Below, one piece after another: positions 16,974-25,674 of a stretch of DNA of 64,000 nt. The stretch's first letter is position 1. Each line of letters begins with the position of its first letter. This DNA is from XBB1006 sp051877515. GTDB taxonomy: Bacteria > Bacillota > Clostridia > Lachnospirales > Lachnospiraceae. The position numbers and the translations under genes were made by a program. Location: contig JBJEIY010000037.1 in assembly GCA_051877515.1 (NCBI GenBank), positions 31,242 through 95,241 on the forward strand, written 5' to 3'. Below the pieces are notes generated by a model. The model worked only from the letters and a program-made list of their open reading frames with translations. It was not told the origin of the DNA and made no database searches.

Positions 16974-17480
16974 TTAATCATCCAGACGAATGGATTCAAC
17001 CACTTCATCTTTCACCGGAATATGATACACAAAACCATTGGACGGATCAACCTGTTCCAGCACCTCGACGGACTCTAAACGTTCTATTTCTTCCCATCCG
17101 TCAACCACCTGTCCGATAACCGTAAAATTACCGTTTAAGCGTTCTGCTTCCTGCAAGGTGATAAAGAACTGACTTCCGGAAGCTGCTGTTTCAAATCCGG
17201 CCATTCCTACAGTTCCGCGAACATACTTCATGGCTGCATTCTCCGGATTGGTTTTAAACTCAGGCTCCACCATCTTATCAATATCCGCATCCAGGCCATC
17301 TTGAAACAAGGGCTGGATCACAAAACCGGGTTCTAACCGTTCAATCTTCTTTCCGTCATACTTTTTCATTTCAATCATTTTCATTACATGTCCGCATGCG
17401 ACAGGTGCAATCCCGGGCAGCAGTTCAATTACAATACTTCCGCCGTTCTTCATGGTAATGACCATACGCTTTTTTTCCAT
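16974..17480 (-). CDS. Cyclophilin-type peptidyl-prolyl cis-trans isomerase
   Basis: A 168-aa single-domain cyclophilin, cytoplasmic (no signal peptide). Family motifs visible are GGSIVIELLPGIAPVA, PGFVIQ, GTVGMAG, GSQFFITL and NGNFTVIGQVVDG; the usual catalytic Arg position is replaced by a PLFQDG context, so isomerase activity is likely but not certain. It lies downstream of efp, with a terminator between them, and upstream of the unassigned RNA. Confidence 0.87.
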   Translation of the reverse strand: MEKKRMVITMKNGGSIVIELLPGIAPVACGHVMKMIEMKKYDGKKIERLEPGFVIQPLFQDGLDADIDKMVEPEFKTNPENAAMKYVRGTVGMAGFETAASGSQFFITLQEAERLNGNFTVIGQVVDGWEEIERLESVEVLEQVDPSNGFVYHIPVKDEVVESIRLDD

Positions 17481-17511
17481 TTTTTGTTTCTCCTTTTTCT
17501 GTCCTGAATTT

Positions 17512-17543
17512 AAAAACCGTGCACGAAAACCATTCGTGCACGG
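17512..17543 (-). terminator. Strong terminator downstream of efp
   Basis: An 11-bp perfect stem, CCGTGCACGAA with TTCGTGCACGG, loop of 5 bases, followed on the minus strand by a U run. It sits just after the efp stop. Confidence 0.9.
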
Positions 17544-17566
17544 CCTTAGAAAACCATTTATACTTC

Positions 17567-18124
17567 CTATACTCTGGAAAGATATTCGCCGGTTCTGGTG
17601 TCAATCTTAATGGTATCTCCCTGTTCTACAAACAGTGGCACATATACAGTTGCTCCGGTCTCAACCACTGCCGGTTTCGTAGCTCCCTGTGCGGTGTCAC
17701 CCTTAAATCCGGGTTCCGTTTCCGTAATCTGAAGTTCTACGAACAATGGCGGTTCTACAGCAAATACGTTACCATTATGAGAGCAAATCTTAACCATTTC
17801 GTTGTCTTTAACAAACTTCAAGGCATCTCCGATTGCTTCCTGATTTAATCCGATCTGCTCATATGTTTCTAAGTTCATAAAATAAAACAGATCTCCATCA
17901 TTATAAAGATACTGCATATCATTGCGGTCGATACGAGCCTGTGGAAACTTCTCGGTTGGGCGGAAAGACTTCTCAATTGCTCCGCCATTCTTGATATCTT
18001 TTAACTTTGTACGAACAAACGCTGCACCTTTACCAGGTTTCACGTGCTGAAATTCAACGATCTGATATACACTTGATTCATATTCAATCGTGATACCATT
18101 TCTGAAATCGCCTGCTGAAATCAT
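17567..18124 (-). CDS. efp: Translation elongation factor P
   Basis: A 185-aa, three-domain tRNA-shaped factor that relieves ribosome stalling at proline runs. The tip loop is VKPGKGAAF, with the lysine that is modified in many bacteria; no epmA/epmB is in the window. RTKLKDIKNGG and the C-terminal DTRTGEYLSRV are family signatures. AGGAGGAAGATGA precedes the ATG. It is flanked by its own sigma-A promoter and a strong terminator, so it is a single-gene unit. Confidence 0.96.
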   Translation of the reverse strand: MISAGDFRNGITIEYESSVYQIVEFQHVKPGKGAAFVRTKLKDIKNGGAIEKSFRPTEKFPQARIDRNDMQYLYNDGDLFYFMNLETYEQIGLNQEAIGDALKFVKDNEMVKICSHNGNVFAVEPPLFVELQITETEPGFKGDTAQGATKPAVVETGATVYVPLFVEQGDTIKIDTRTGEYLSRV

Positions 18125-18171
18125 TCATCTTCCTCCTAATATAATCTTTTGCTTATAACATTCATTTAAAA

Positions 18172-18200
18172 ATTATATACTATGGTAGCATGTTTTTCAA
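18172..18200 (-). promoter_or_regulatory. Sigma-A promoter of efp
   Basis: Minus strand: TTGAAA (18195-18200), 17-base spacer, TATAAT (18172-18177), about 48 bases upstream of the efp start codon. Confidence 0.8.
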
Positions 18201-18227
18201 GTTTTTTATAAATATTACACCAAATTT

Positions 18228-18740
18228 CTAGTAAAACTTCTTCTTTTTTCTACCGGAAATCCAATAAGCAAACATGACCGGTTGTTCAAAGATCCGTTTT
18301 ATCCAGATATGCTTTTCTTCCCTGAAGCCCAGTTTTTTCACCATGATCACCTTTACGCCGGCATTTCTTGCTCCCCAGACATCCGTAAACACCTGATCTC
18401 CGATAAAAATAGTGTTTTCCCGGTTCGTCCCCATCATTTCCATGGCCTTAAGATAGCCGTCCGGCTTAGGTTTTCCTGCATGAAAAATAAACCGGGCGCC
18501 AATCTGTTCATTGAACAATCGAACCCTGCGTTCATTATTGTTAGAAAGCAGGCAAACTTCAAATCCCATTTGACGGATTTGTTCCAGAAAGCGGATGGCA
18601 CGGTCATCTGCAGGTGCACAATCAAACACAAGCGTATTGTCGATATCGAAGATCAGACCACGATAGCCTAAATCATATAGTTTCTTATAATCGATACGAA
18701 AAGTATTCTCTTCCCATGCATTCGGAAATAATTTAATCAT
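18228..18740 (-). CDS. YqeG-family HAD phosphatase
   Basis: A 170-aa HAD-superfamily IIIA protein. Nucleophile motif DIDNTLV is near residue 32, LLSNN is motif II, and FIGDQVFTDVWGARNAG gives motifs III and IV. YqeG proteins in Firmicutes are often encoded near ribosome or shikimate genes; here the gene lies alone between efp and a motility-type gene. A lysine-rich tail (GRKKKKFY) ends it. The substrate is unknown. Confidence 0.88.
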   Translation of the reverse strand: MIKLFPNAWEENTFRIDYKKLYDLGYRGLIFDIDNTLVFDCAPADDRAIRFLEQIRQMGFEVCLLSNNNERRVRLFNEQIGARFIFHAGKPKPDGYLKAMEMMGTNRENTIFIGDQVFTDVWGARNAGVKVIMVKKLGFREEKHIWIKRIFEQPVMFAYWISGRKKKKFY

Positions 18741-18750
18741 AATCCTCCTT

Positions 18751-18780
18751 AAAAAAAGCCCATGCCATATGCACGGGCTT
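18751..18780 (-). terminator. Terminator after the sigma-28-type 136-aa gene
   Basis: Minus strand AAGCCCGTGC pairs with GCATGGGCTT (one wobble) around ATATG, then seven U. It lies just before the yqeG start codon. Confidence 0.85.
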
Positions 18781-18795
18781 ACTTTCTACTATATT

Positions 18796-19206
18796 CTATA
18801 ACATAAAGTTCTCCATCATCCTTCCGGCGCTCTGTGTCTCAGGCTGTGCCTGCTCTGCCGGCTTACTTCCTACAAAGATCTGGTATTGCTTCAATACTTC
18901 GTCTTTATATGCCTGCGGAACTTCATTTATGTAATCTAAGGATGCCAGATCACTCTCACTACCCTTCAGGTCATAACGTGCATCCGGGTTATACTTCTGA
19001 GCGAAGTCATAAGAGGTTTCATTCTGCTGGCGAACATTCTCACCTATAAATGAACTTCTTTCGTCAAAAAGATTCTCAGACTGCGAACTATCATTCAGGT
19101 ACTCACCCTGCCGGATGATCACAGACTCAGCAAGCATGTCTGCTTTCTCTATTCTGTTTGAATACATTCCAACTGCCTCATACGGGCGAATTCCTGTGAT
19201 ATTCAT
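18796..19206 (-). CDS. 136-aa protein of unknown function with a sigma-28-type promoter
   Basis: I do not recognise the family. The protein is hydrophilic, without signal or membrane segment, starts MNITGIRPYEAVGMYS and ends with a Gln/Pro-rich linker and a short hydrophobic tail (MMENFML). The N-terminal ITGIRPYEAVGMY style resembles the short starts of motility-associated small proteins such as the YjfB-like gene at 62109-62285. The promoter fits flagellar sigma factor, so a role in flagellar assembly or export is inferred. It forms its own transcription unit, closed by a terminator. Confidence 0.72.
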   Translation of the reverse strand: MNITGIRPYEAVGMYSNRIEKADMLAESVIIRQGEYLNDSSQSENLFDERSSFIGENVRQQNETSYDFAQKYNPDARYDLKGSESDLASLDYINEVPQAYKDEVLKQYQIFVGSKPAEQAQPETQSAGRMMENFML

Positions 19207-19253
19207 ACACTACACCAACTTCCGTGTTCCTCTTCTTACTTCCTATACAAAGT

Positions 19254-19280
19254 ATATCGTACAAAACTCATAAAACTTTA
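19254..19280 (-). promoter_or_regulatory. Sigma-28 (SigD/FliA)-type promoter of the 136-aa gene
   Basis: Minus strand: TAAA (19277-19280), 15-base spacer, TACGATAT (19254-19261); the Bacillus SigD pattern is TAAA-N15-GCCGATAT, so 6 of 8 bases of the -10 match with ideal spacing. Confidence 0.65.
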
Positions 19281-19320
19281 GGACAAAATACAAAAAACAT
19301 GATTGGTAAATCCGTTGCAC

Positions 19321-19773
19321 TTATTTGTCCAGAATCTTCTTTAGTTCATTCATGAACGTATTTACATCTTTAAACTCTCTGTATACCGAAGCAAAACGTA
19401 CATACGCCACGGCTTCCAGATCCTTTAAATGATTCATAACGATCTCACCGATCTCAGAACTTGGGATTTCTTTTTCCTCTCTGCTGAATACTTCGGTCTC
19501 TACGTCATCCACTAATTTATTAATCTGCTCTGCCGAGATGGGGCGCTTATGGCAGGCTCTGAGCACACCGGCCTCAATCTTGGATCTGTCATACTGCTCC
19601 CGATTGTTATCCTTCTTGATCACAATAAGCGGAATGGTTTCCACCTTTTCATATGTTGTGAAACGTTTATTGCAGTTATCACAAATCCTGCGACGACGAA
19701 TTGAATTATTATCGTCTGCCGGTCTGGAATCAATAACGCGGGTATTATCACTTCCGCAAAACGGACATTTCAT
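19321..19773 (-). CDS. nrdR: Transcriptional repressor NrdR
   Basis: A 150-aa regulator of ribonucleotide reductase genes. The zinc ribbon has C3, C6, C31 and C34 with the basic run RRRRIC; the ATP-cone domain follows from about residue 49 (VIKKDNNREQYDRSKI). Normal family length. GGGAGGAG precedes the ATG. It lies downstream of ymxH; no nrd genes are in the window. Confidence 0.96.
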   Translation of the reverse strand: MKCPFCGSDNTRVIDSRPADDNNSIRRRRICDNCNKRFTTYEKVETIPLIVIKKDNNREQYDRSKIEAGVLRACHKRPISAEQINKLVDDVETEVFSREEKEIPSSEIGEIVMNHLKDLEAVAYVRFASVYREFKDVNTFMNELKKILDK

Positions 19774-19881
19774 AAAAAACTCCTCCCATTTGGACGTATC
19801 CAGCTCGTTTTATCAATTTCATAGTACACCAGTTAAAAAGAAAAATCCAGTACTTTTGCGAAAAAAGAACCCCGTTTTTCC

Positions 19882-20133
19882 TTATTTTCTGCTACTGTTC
19901 AGCTCACATACATTGACCAGAATGATATCCGGTCCTATCCTGACAATGCTTCGATAATCAATGCAATAATCTGTATCACGCCCGAAGATTCCGCATATTT
20001 TTCCCGGACCCGGAACAAACAGATTTAATATACAGCCTGTTTTTTCTTCGAATTCAATGTCGTTGACATAGCCTAAACATTTTCCATTGGCTACATTGAT
20101 CACTTCTTTATTCTCAAATTCACTATAACGCAT
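19882..20133 (-). CDS. YlmC/YmxH-family PRC-barrel protein
   Basis: An 83-aa small protein with a PRC-barrel-like fold. RYSEFENKEVINVANGKCLGYVNDIEF and VPGPGKICGIFGRDTDYCIDY match the YlmC/YmxH group that occurs across spore-forming Clostridia and Bacilli. The exact role is not established. It sits between ychF and nrdR, all on the minus strand. Confidence 0.87.
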   Translation of the reverse strand: MRYSEFENKEVINVANGKCLGYVNDIEFEEKTGCILNLFVPGPGKICGIFGRDTDYCIDYRSIVRIGPDIILVNVCELNSSRK

Positions 20134-20190
20134 ACCAATCTTCAGACACTATTTTTTTATATTGTATGCATCCGTTTATAAAAGTGTTCT

Positions 20191-21288
20191 CTACACATTG
20201 AAGCGGAACAGGATGACGTCACCGTCTTTTACCACATAGTCTTTACCTTCAATACCTACCAGACCTTTTTCTTTGGCCGCCGCCAGACTGCCCAGTCGAA
20301 GCAGATCTTCGTAATTCACTACTTCCGCTTTAATAAAGCCACGTTCAAAATCCGTGTGGATCTTGCCTGCCGCCTGAGGCGCTTTGGTTCCTTTTTTAAT
20401 TGTCCATGCCCTGGTCTCATCCTCACCGCTGGTAAGGTAGCTGATCAGTCCCAGTAATCTGTAACTTGCCCGGATCAGTTTCTCCAGACCGGATTCCTTT
20501 AAGCCCAGTTCCTCCAGGAACATGGCTTTTTCTTCATCATCCAGCTCAGCGATTTCCTGTTCGATCTGGGCGCAGATCACAAACACTTCGCTTCCCATAT
20601 CCTTAGCATATTCTTTTACCTGCTGAACGAATCGGTTGCCCTCGCCATCATCCGACAGATCATCCTCCGCAACGTTCGCCGCAAAAATCACCGGCTTTGC
20701 GGTCAGAAGATTTAGGGTTTTCACAAAAGCTGCTTCTTCTTCATCTTCAAATGCCAGACTCTTTGCCAGCTTGCCATCCTCCAGATATGCTTTTATCCTT
20801 TCCAGAATCGGAAGTTCTTTCGCTGCTTCCTTATCCATCCTTGCAGACTTTGCCGTCTTAGCGATACGGCGCTCTAAAATCTCCAGATCGGAGAAGATCA
20901 GTTCCAGGTTGATGGTTTCAATATCACGTACCGGATCAATGCTTCCGTCCACATGTACAATATTCGCATCTTCAAAGCAACGCACCACATGTACAATGGC
21001 ATCTACTTCACGGATATTGGCCAGAAACTGATTACCTAATCCTTCTCCCTTGCTGGCTCCTTTTACCAGACCTGCAATATCCACAAATTCGATCACAGCA
21101 GGGGTCACCTTCCTGGAATGATATAAATCACCCAGTTTCTTTAATCGTTCATCCGGCACGGCTACAATACCCACATTCGGGTCAATGGTACAGAACGGAT
21201 AATTCGCGGATTCTGCTCCTGCCTTTGTTAAAGAATTAAATAAGGTACTCTTTCCCACATTGGGAAGCCCAACGATTCCTAGTTTCAT
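20191..21288 (-). CDS. ychF: Redox-regulated ATPase / GTPase-like protein YchF
   Basis: A 365-aa OBG-family P-loop protein that prefers ATP and binds ribosomes. Walker A GLPNVGKS is at residues 6-13, VDIAGLVKGASKGEGLGNQFL gives the G2/G3 region, and the C-terminal TGS domain ends GIEGKDYVVKDGDVILFRF. Start at MKLGIVGLPNVG, with AGGAGG upstream; a longer reading would begin inside the preceding terminator. Confidence 0.95.
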   Translation of the reverse strand: MKLGIVGLPNVGKSTLFNSLTKAGAESANYPFCTIDPNVGIVAVPDERLKKLGDLYHSRKVTPAVIEFVDIAGLVKGASKGEGLGNQFLANIREVDAIVHVVRCFEDANIVHVDGSIDPVRDIETINLELIFSDLEILERRIAKTAKSARMDKEAAKELPILERIKAYLEDGKLAKSLAFEDEEEAAFVKTLNLLTAKPVIFAANVAEDDLSDDGEGNRFVQQVKEYAKDMGSEVFVICAQIEQEIAELDDEEKAMFLEELGLKESGLEKLIRASYRLLGLISYLTSGEDETRAWTIKKGTKAPQAAGKIHTDFERGFIKAEVVNYEDLLRLGSLAAAKEKGLVGIEGKDYVVKDGDVILFRFNV

Positions 21289-21313
21289 CTGTTTATTTCC
21301 TCCTAAATCTGTC

Positions 21314-21344
21314 AAAAAAGCGGGAGGTCTGCGGACCTCCCGCT
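21314..21344 (-). terminator. Strong terminator after the chemoreceptor gene
   Basis: Perfect 11-bp GC-rich stem (AGCGGGAGGTC with GACCTCCCGCT, loop TGCG) followed by six U on the minus strand. Confidence 0.93.
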
Positions 21345-21366
21345 TCTGTTCTTCTTTCACTTACAC

Positions 21367-23802
21367 TTATTCTGCATCGCCATCAAGTTTAAAGAACTTG
21401 ATACCGTCACCCAACTGCATGGACAATGCTAACAGCTTCTGTGACTCTCCAAGCAATGTGGAAATCGTGTTGTTCAGATTCTGCATTGCTGATGCAGCTT
21501 CTGTGGTAGATGCTGCATTTTCTTCTGAAATCGCAGACAGATTCATCATGATCTGTGATACTTCTGTACAAACCTTATTACACTCGTTTACTGCGCTTCT
21601 CAGGATTGCGGTCTTATCTCTGGACTGCGTAATACCTGAATTAACAGTTTCGAACTGCTCACGGGTCTGCATCAGTTTCTCATTCTGCTGCTCTGCTGCT
21701 CCTTTTACATCCTCCATGATCGCAAGGATCTCCTTGAAATCACTGATCAGATTGGAGATTACACGGAATACCGTATTAGCAGAACTGTTGGACTGATCTG
21801 CCAACTGCTGGATCTCCGATGCTACCACCGCAAAACCTCTTCCAGCCTCTCCTGCTCTGGCAGCTTCGATACTTGCATTCAGAGAAAGCAGGTTGGTCTG
21901 ATCCGCAATGGAAGAAATCAGGGAAATTGCTTCCTCGATCTCCTTAACGGAATCATTGGTCTTGGTAATCTGTTCTGCAATCCTGTGAATGCTCTCTGTC
22001 ATATGGTCATTAGAATCGCTTAATGCATTAAGGATTCCTACGGCTCCGTCACTGGCCTGTTTCATATTAACAGCCGTCTCATCCAATTCTCTGATATCGG
22101 AATTCATACCATCCATCAGATCTCCCAGGTTGGAAATCTGTGTAGTAGAAGTTTCCACATCCATTGCCTGGGTTGTTGCACCCTGGGCAATTCCGGAGAT
22201 GGAGAGCTCCAACTGCTCTGATATGCTCTCACAATCCTTAGATACATCCTCCAGCTGGGATCCTGAAGTATTTAATGCTGTCACACAGTCTACTGCATCT
22301 CCCATAACCTCTGACAGCTTATCCGTCATTTTATTTAAGGAACTTCCAAATGTGTCGAACTCATTCTTATTATTTGTTTTCGCCTTGATCATGATCTTTC
22401 CATCGGAAATCTGACCAAGGGTTCCCTTAAACTGCTTGATACTTCTCTGTACTGAAGTGCTTACAAACAGGGTAAGGAAAACTACCAATGCTGCACCGAT
22501 CGCAAAGACAACCAAGATCAGAGCTGTCATGGTTCCCTTCTGGGTTCTGTTCGCTTTTTCAATGGTGGTACGAACATTACCTGCGCGCTCTGTCAGGGAC
22601 GCATTGATCTCTGTACTGCTCTGCTGCAATGCGATAATGCCTTCATCGAAAGCAATAATATCTTTGATGGCATCCGACTTCGCTGTTAATGCCGCAACCA
22701 TACCATCAATATTCTCTTTGCCCATAACATACTGGGGTGCATTGGTGATCAGTTCATCCATCTGTGCTGTAACAGCTTCTACAGATTCTGTAACATCTTC
22801 GCCCTGTACCACCTGCTGATTGTATGTCATAACCCGGTTGTCCAATTCTGCCAGACCGGCTGCAAAATCATATTTTCCACTCAAGCTCATGGTTAACTGG
22901 AAGTTTCCTGCCTGTTTATCTTCCATATAGATCACACAGGAAACATTCCCCGGATTGGAATTGCTAATATCCTTAATATCCAGGTTCACCGAAGCTTCCT
23001 GCCAGGAACTGTTCACATTAGTATACTTTGATTTGTATAATACCGCATCTTTACCCTTGAAGCTCTTGATGGAAACCTCAGCTAATCCATCACCGTTTGA
23101 ACTGTTTAATACGGTCTCGTCTGTTGTCTTAAGGTCAATCGTTTTTCCGTTTACCTTAATATCAGTAATGTAAACATCACCCGAATAAACCACTCCATAT
23201 CCTCCGATACGGATAGACAGGATATCTCTCTTTGTTTCAGATGGATAAGGAAATTCATATACAACCTTGCTATAGCTCTTTCCGCCAACCTTCACCGGAC
23301 TTGACGGAATAGCGGCCTTCGTCCAGGTACCGTCCACCAGATCCACATCGGAAGCCATCTGGGCAATGTAATTTGCGATTTCTTCATCACCGCTGGTATA
23401 TGCGTCGTACATTCCCTCACCGGCTTTGAATCCTCTCGTCGCAAACATTTCGTTCACGCTGGCACTGTTTGACTGCAGAGATTCGATATCGGAAACCGTT
23501 TTCTTTAAATCACTGCGGTAACCTTTCAATCCGCCATTCTTCAGTGCATCATCTGCTGCGTCTTTCATTTCTCCCAGATTCTTGGAAATGGTGTCGAAAT
23601 GTGTCATGTCCAGATCATACAAAAAGGACATCTGTTCCATAGTGTTTTCGTTCTGTCTGATATTTATACTGTTCATGTCATTCAACACCTGACTGCTGGA
23701 CGTTGAATTACTCATGGTATAAATACCGGTAATTCCCAGTATGATGGTACAGATAATCGCCACTGCACCAAGCATCATTAGCTTTGCCTTGATACTCTTC
23801 AT
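21367..23802 (-). CDS. Methyl-accepting chemotaxis protein
   Basis: An 811-aa transmembrane chemoreceptor. First membrane helix about residues 8-29, a long extracellular sensor domain to about 440, second helix TALILVVFAIGAALVVFLTLF, then HAMP and a cytoplasmic signalling coiled coil whose hairpin tip has the invariant QTNLLSLNASIEAARAGEAG. The sensor domain includes a beta-rich part with an internal Ser/Gly/Asp-rich region, perhaps a carbohydrate-binding-like module; ligand unknown. Start MKSIKAKL is preceded by GGGAG; longer readings begin upstream of the promoter. Single-gene unit. Confidence 0.92.
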   Translation of the reverse strand: MKSIKAKLMMLGAVAIICTIILGITGIYTMSNSTSSSQVLNDMNSINIRQNENTMEQMSFLYDLDMTHFDTISKNLGEMKDAADDALKNGGLKGYRSDLKKTVSDIESLQSNSASVNEMFATRGFKAGEGMYDAYTSGDEEIANYIAQMASDVDLVDGTWTKAAIPSSPVKVGGKSYSKVVYEFPYPSETKRDILSIRIGGYGVVYSGDVYITDIKVNGKTIDLKTTDETVLNSSNGDGLAEVSIKSFKGKDAVLYKSKYTNVNSSWQEASVNLDIKDISNSNPGNVSCVIYMEDKQAGNFQLTMSLSGKYDFAAGLAELDNRVMTYNQQVVQGEDVTESVEAVTAQMDELITNAPQYVMGKENIDGMVAALTAKSDAIKDIIAFDEGIIALQQSSTEINASLTERAGNVRTTIEKANRTQKGTMTALILVVFAIGAALVVFLTLFVSTSVQRSIKQFKGTLGQISDGKIMIKAKTNNKNEFDTFGSSLNKMTDKLSEVMGDAVDCVTALNTSGSQLEDVSKDCESISEQLELSISGIAQGATTQAMDVETSTTQISNLGDLMDGMNSDIRELDETAVNMKQASDGAVGILNALSDSNDHMTESIHRIAEQITKTNDSVKEIEEAISLISSIADQTNLLSLNASIEAARAGEAGRGFAVVASEIQQLADQSNSSANTVFRVISNLISDFKEILAIMEDVKGAAEQQNEKLMQTREQFETVNSGITQSRDKTAILRSAVNECNKVCTEVSQIMMNLSAISEENAASTTEAASAMQNLNNTISTLLGESQKLLALSMQLGDGIKFFKLDGDAE

Positions 23803-23857
23803 AATCTCCCACTTCTCCTTCGTGCTTCGTCGGTACGCAACTGTATACGCTAACTTG

Positions 23858-23886
23858 ATAATAGCACTTCTCTCCATAAATAGCAA
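23858..23886 (-). promoter_or_regulatory. Sigma-A promoter of the chemoreceptor gene
   Basis: Minus strand TTGCTA (23881-23886), 17-base spacer, TATTAT (23858-23863). No sigma-28 pattern is seen here. Confidence 0.7.
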
Positions 23887-24000
23887 GGGTTAGACACAAA
23901 ATATAGGTGTTTCGTTTTAAAAAGACACAATTTCTCATAAAATCCTCTTTTCCCCCTTATGACTTCCATTTTTTTAATTCTCTTATTATATTTTCCAATA

Positions 24001-24017
24001 AATGTCATAAGGACATT
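24001..24017. promoter_or_regulatory. Operator-like palindrome upstream of yedE
   Basis: AATGTC-ATAAG-GACATT is a perfect 6-bp inverted repeat with a 5-base spacer, about 12 bases upstream of the yedE -35. In addition GTCATAAGG at 24004-24012 is the exact inverse of CCTTATGAC at 23955-23963, so two half-related sites flank about 40 bases. Binding factor unknown. Confidence 0.5.
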
Positions 24018-24028
24018 GGGGTTTTCGA

Positions 24029-24058
24029 TTGGAGTTTAACATTACCCATTGCTATAAT
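24029..24058 (+). promoter_or_regulatory. Promoter of the yedE operon
   Basis: TATAAT at 24053-24058, with a weak -35 TTGGAG (24029-24034) and an 18-base spacer. Leader of about 60 bases before yedE. Confidence 0.6.
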
Positions 24059-24125
24059 CTATATTGAGTTTATAAAAAATTAATATTTACTCAAGTATGT
24101 AAAACAAATGAGGAGGAAATTTTAC

Positions 24126-25181
24126 ATGAAATTTTCAAGCAAAAAAATGCTGGCTTTGGCCGGTGCCCTCTGTGGAGTGGTTGCCGCAATCCTGGCAGCA
24201 AAAGGAAACCCGCCAAACATGGCTCTGTGTATCGCATGTTTCGTTCGTGATACTGCCGGTGCCCTGAAACTTCACTCTGCTCCGGTTGTTCAGTATGCGA
24301 GACCGGAAATCATCGGTATCGTGTTAGGAGCATTTATCATTTCCTTAATTAATAAGGAATATCGTTCCACCGGCGGATCTTCTCCAATGATCCGTTTTGT
24401 CCTTGGTTTCGTAATCATGGTAGGCTCACTGGTGTTCCTTGGTTGCCCGCTTCGTATGGTAATCCGTATGTCCGCAGGTGACATCAATGCTTACATTGCT
24501 CTTATCGGTTTTGTAGCCGGTATCGCAACCGGATGCTTCGCATTAAAGAAAGGCTTCAGCCTTGGACGTGCGCATGAAACATCTGCCATGAGTGGCGGAA
24601 TTTTACCGGCTCTGATGTTAGGCGTTCTTGTATTAGCTCTCGGAACAACTTTACTGGCATCCAGTACAGAAGGCCCGGGCAGTATGCATGCTCCGATCCT
24701 GCTGGCTCTGGCAGGCGGTCTGATCTTCGGTATTTTTGCCCAGATGTCCAGAATGTGCTTCGCAGGAAGTATCCGTGACATTATCCTGTTAAAGAACTTC
24801 AACCTGATTTCCGTGATCGGCGGATTGTTCGTTGTTATGCTGATCTATAACATCGCAACCGGCAACTTTAACTTCGCAATGGCAGGACAGCCTATCGCAC
24901 ATACAGAGTCTCTTTGGAACATCCTTGGTATGTATGCTGTTGGATTTGCTGCTGTACTGGCAGGCGGATGCCCGCTTCGTCAGTTAGTTCTGGCAGGTCA
25001 GGGTTCTTCTGATGCAGCTGTTACCGTTCTCGGACTGTTCGCAGGTGCCGCAGCATGTCACAATTTCGGACTTGCATCCAGTGCAGACGGAACAACACCG
25101 GCAGGAAGAATTGCAGTGATCATCTGCATTGTAGTATTGTTTATCATCGCTTTTGTTGGAAACAAGAGAAAAGCAGCTTAA
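24126..25181 (+). CDS. yedE: YedE-family membrane protein, putative selenium/sulfur transporter
   Basis: A 351-aa polytopic inner-membrane protein with about nine or ten hydrophobic helices, in two related halves; each half carries the family core LGCPLRM (near 110) and GGCPLRQL (near 285), with membrane-embedded cysteines thought to pass a chalcogen species in the YeeE/YedE group. Start at 24126 because GAGGAGG is 8 bases upstream; the earlier ATG overlaps that site. It heads an operon with YedF and DUF3343, the gene set known from selenium-metabolising bacteria. No selD or selenoprotein gene is in view. Confidence 0.88.
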   Translation: MKFSSKKMLALAGALCGVVAAILAAKGNPPNMALCIACFVRDTAGALKLHSAPVVQYARPEIIGIVLGAFIISLINKEYRSTGGSSPMIRFVLGFVIMVGSLVFLGCPLRMVIRMSAGDINAYIALIGFVAGIATGCFALKKGFSLGRAHETSAMSGGILPALMLGVLVLALGTTLLASSTEGPGSMHAPILLALAGGLIFGIFAQMSRMCFAGSIRDIILLKNFNLISVIGGLFVVMLIYNIATGNFNFAMAGQPIAHTESLWNILGMYAVGFAAVLAGGCPLRQLVLAGQGSSDAAVTVLGLFAGAAACHNFGLASSADGTTPAGRIAVIICIVVLFIIAFVGNKRKAA

Positions 25182-25202
25182 TAAAGAAATGGAGAAATGA
25201 AT

Positions 25203-25409
25203 ATGAAAACAATTGACGCAAGAGGACTTTCCTGTCCCGAACCGGTAATGATGACCGACGAAGCATTAAGAGCAGGTGAATTTCCGGTAAAAGTTCTGGT
25301 TAGTGAACCGCACCAGAAATCCAACATTGAAAACTTTGCCGGAAGTCTCGGCTACAAAGTGACTGCCACTCCGGCAGGCTCTGAATTTGAGCTTGTGATC
25401 GAAAAATAG
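25203..25409 (+). CDS. yedF: YedF/TusA-like sulfurtransferase
   Basis: A 68-aa SirA/TusA-fold protein. The motif DARGLSCPEPVM carries the single reactive cysteine followed by the CPxP signature. It would accept or pass sulfur or selenium as a persulfide or perselenide on that cysteine. Start at 25203 with GGAG 8 bases upstream; an ATG two codons earlier is too close. This is the short form, lacking the C-terminal domain of longer YedF proteins; the separate DUF3343 gene downstream supplies a small partner. Confidence 0.87.
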   Translation: MKTIDARGLSCPEPVMMTDEALRAGEFPVKVLVSEPHQKSNIENFAGSLGYKVTATPAGSEFELVIEK

Positions 25410-25423
25410 GGTCTTAGGACAAT

Positions 25424-25657
25424 ATGAGAGAAAAAAAACCACGTCTTATCGTTACTTTTCATACAACAGCAGATGCCATGGCTATGGAAGCAGCCTGTGT
25501 CCGGAAATCCAGCGGACGGCTGATCCCGGTTCCACGGGAATTGTCTGCAGGCTGTGGAATCGCTTTCAGTGCTCCTGTCGAGGAAGACGAACTTATCCGC
25601 CAGATTCTCGCAGAGGCCGGCATTGAATACGAACAGCTTACGGAGTGTAATGTTTAA
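25424..25657 (+). CDS. DUF3343 family protein
   Basis: A 77-aa protein: LIVTFHTTADAMAMEAACV, GRLIPVPRELSAGCGIAF. The two cysteines, particularly the one in SAGCG, and the conserved arginine match the DUF3343 pattern. The family recurs next to yedE/yedF and cysteine desulfurase-like genes, so a role as a thiol or selenol carrier or chaperone is inferred, not shown. It lies 14 bases after yedF and the operon ends in a strong bidirectional terminator. Confidence 0.85.
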   Translation: MREKKPRLIVTFHTTADAMAMEAACVRKSSGRLIPVPRELSAGCGIAFSAPVEEDELIRQILAEAGIEYEQLTECNV

Positions 25658-25674
25658 GTCATAGAATACAAAAA

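Noticed and set aside
23708..23938. Minus-strand frame upstream of the chemoreceptor start
   Set aside because: It spans the chemoreceptor promoter and has no ribosome site; it is another frame of the 5' end.
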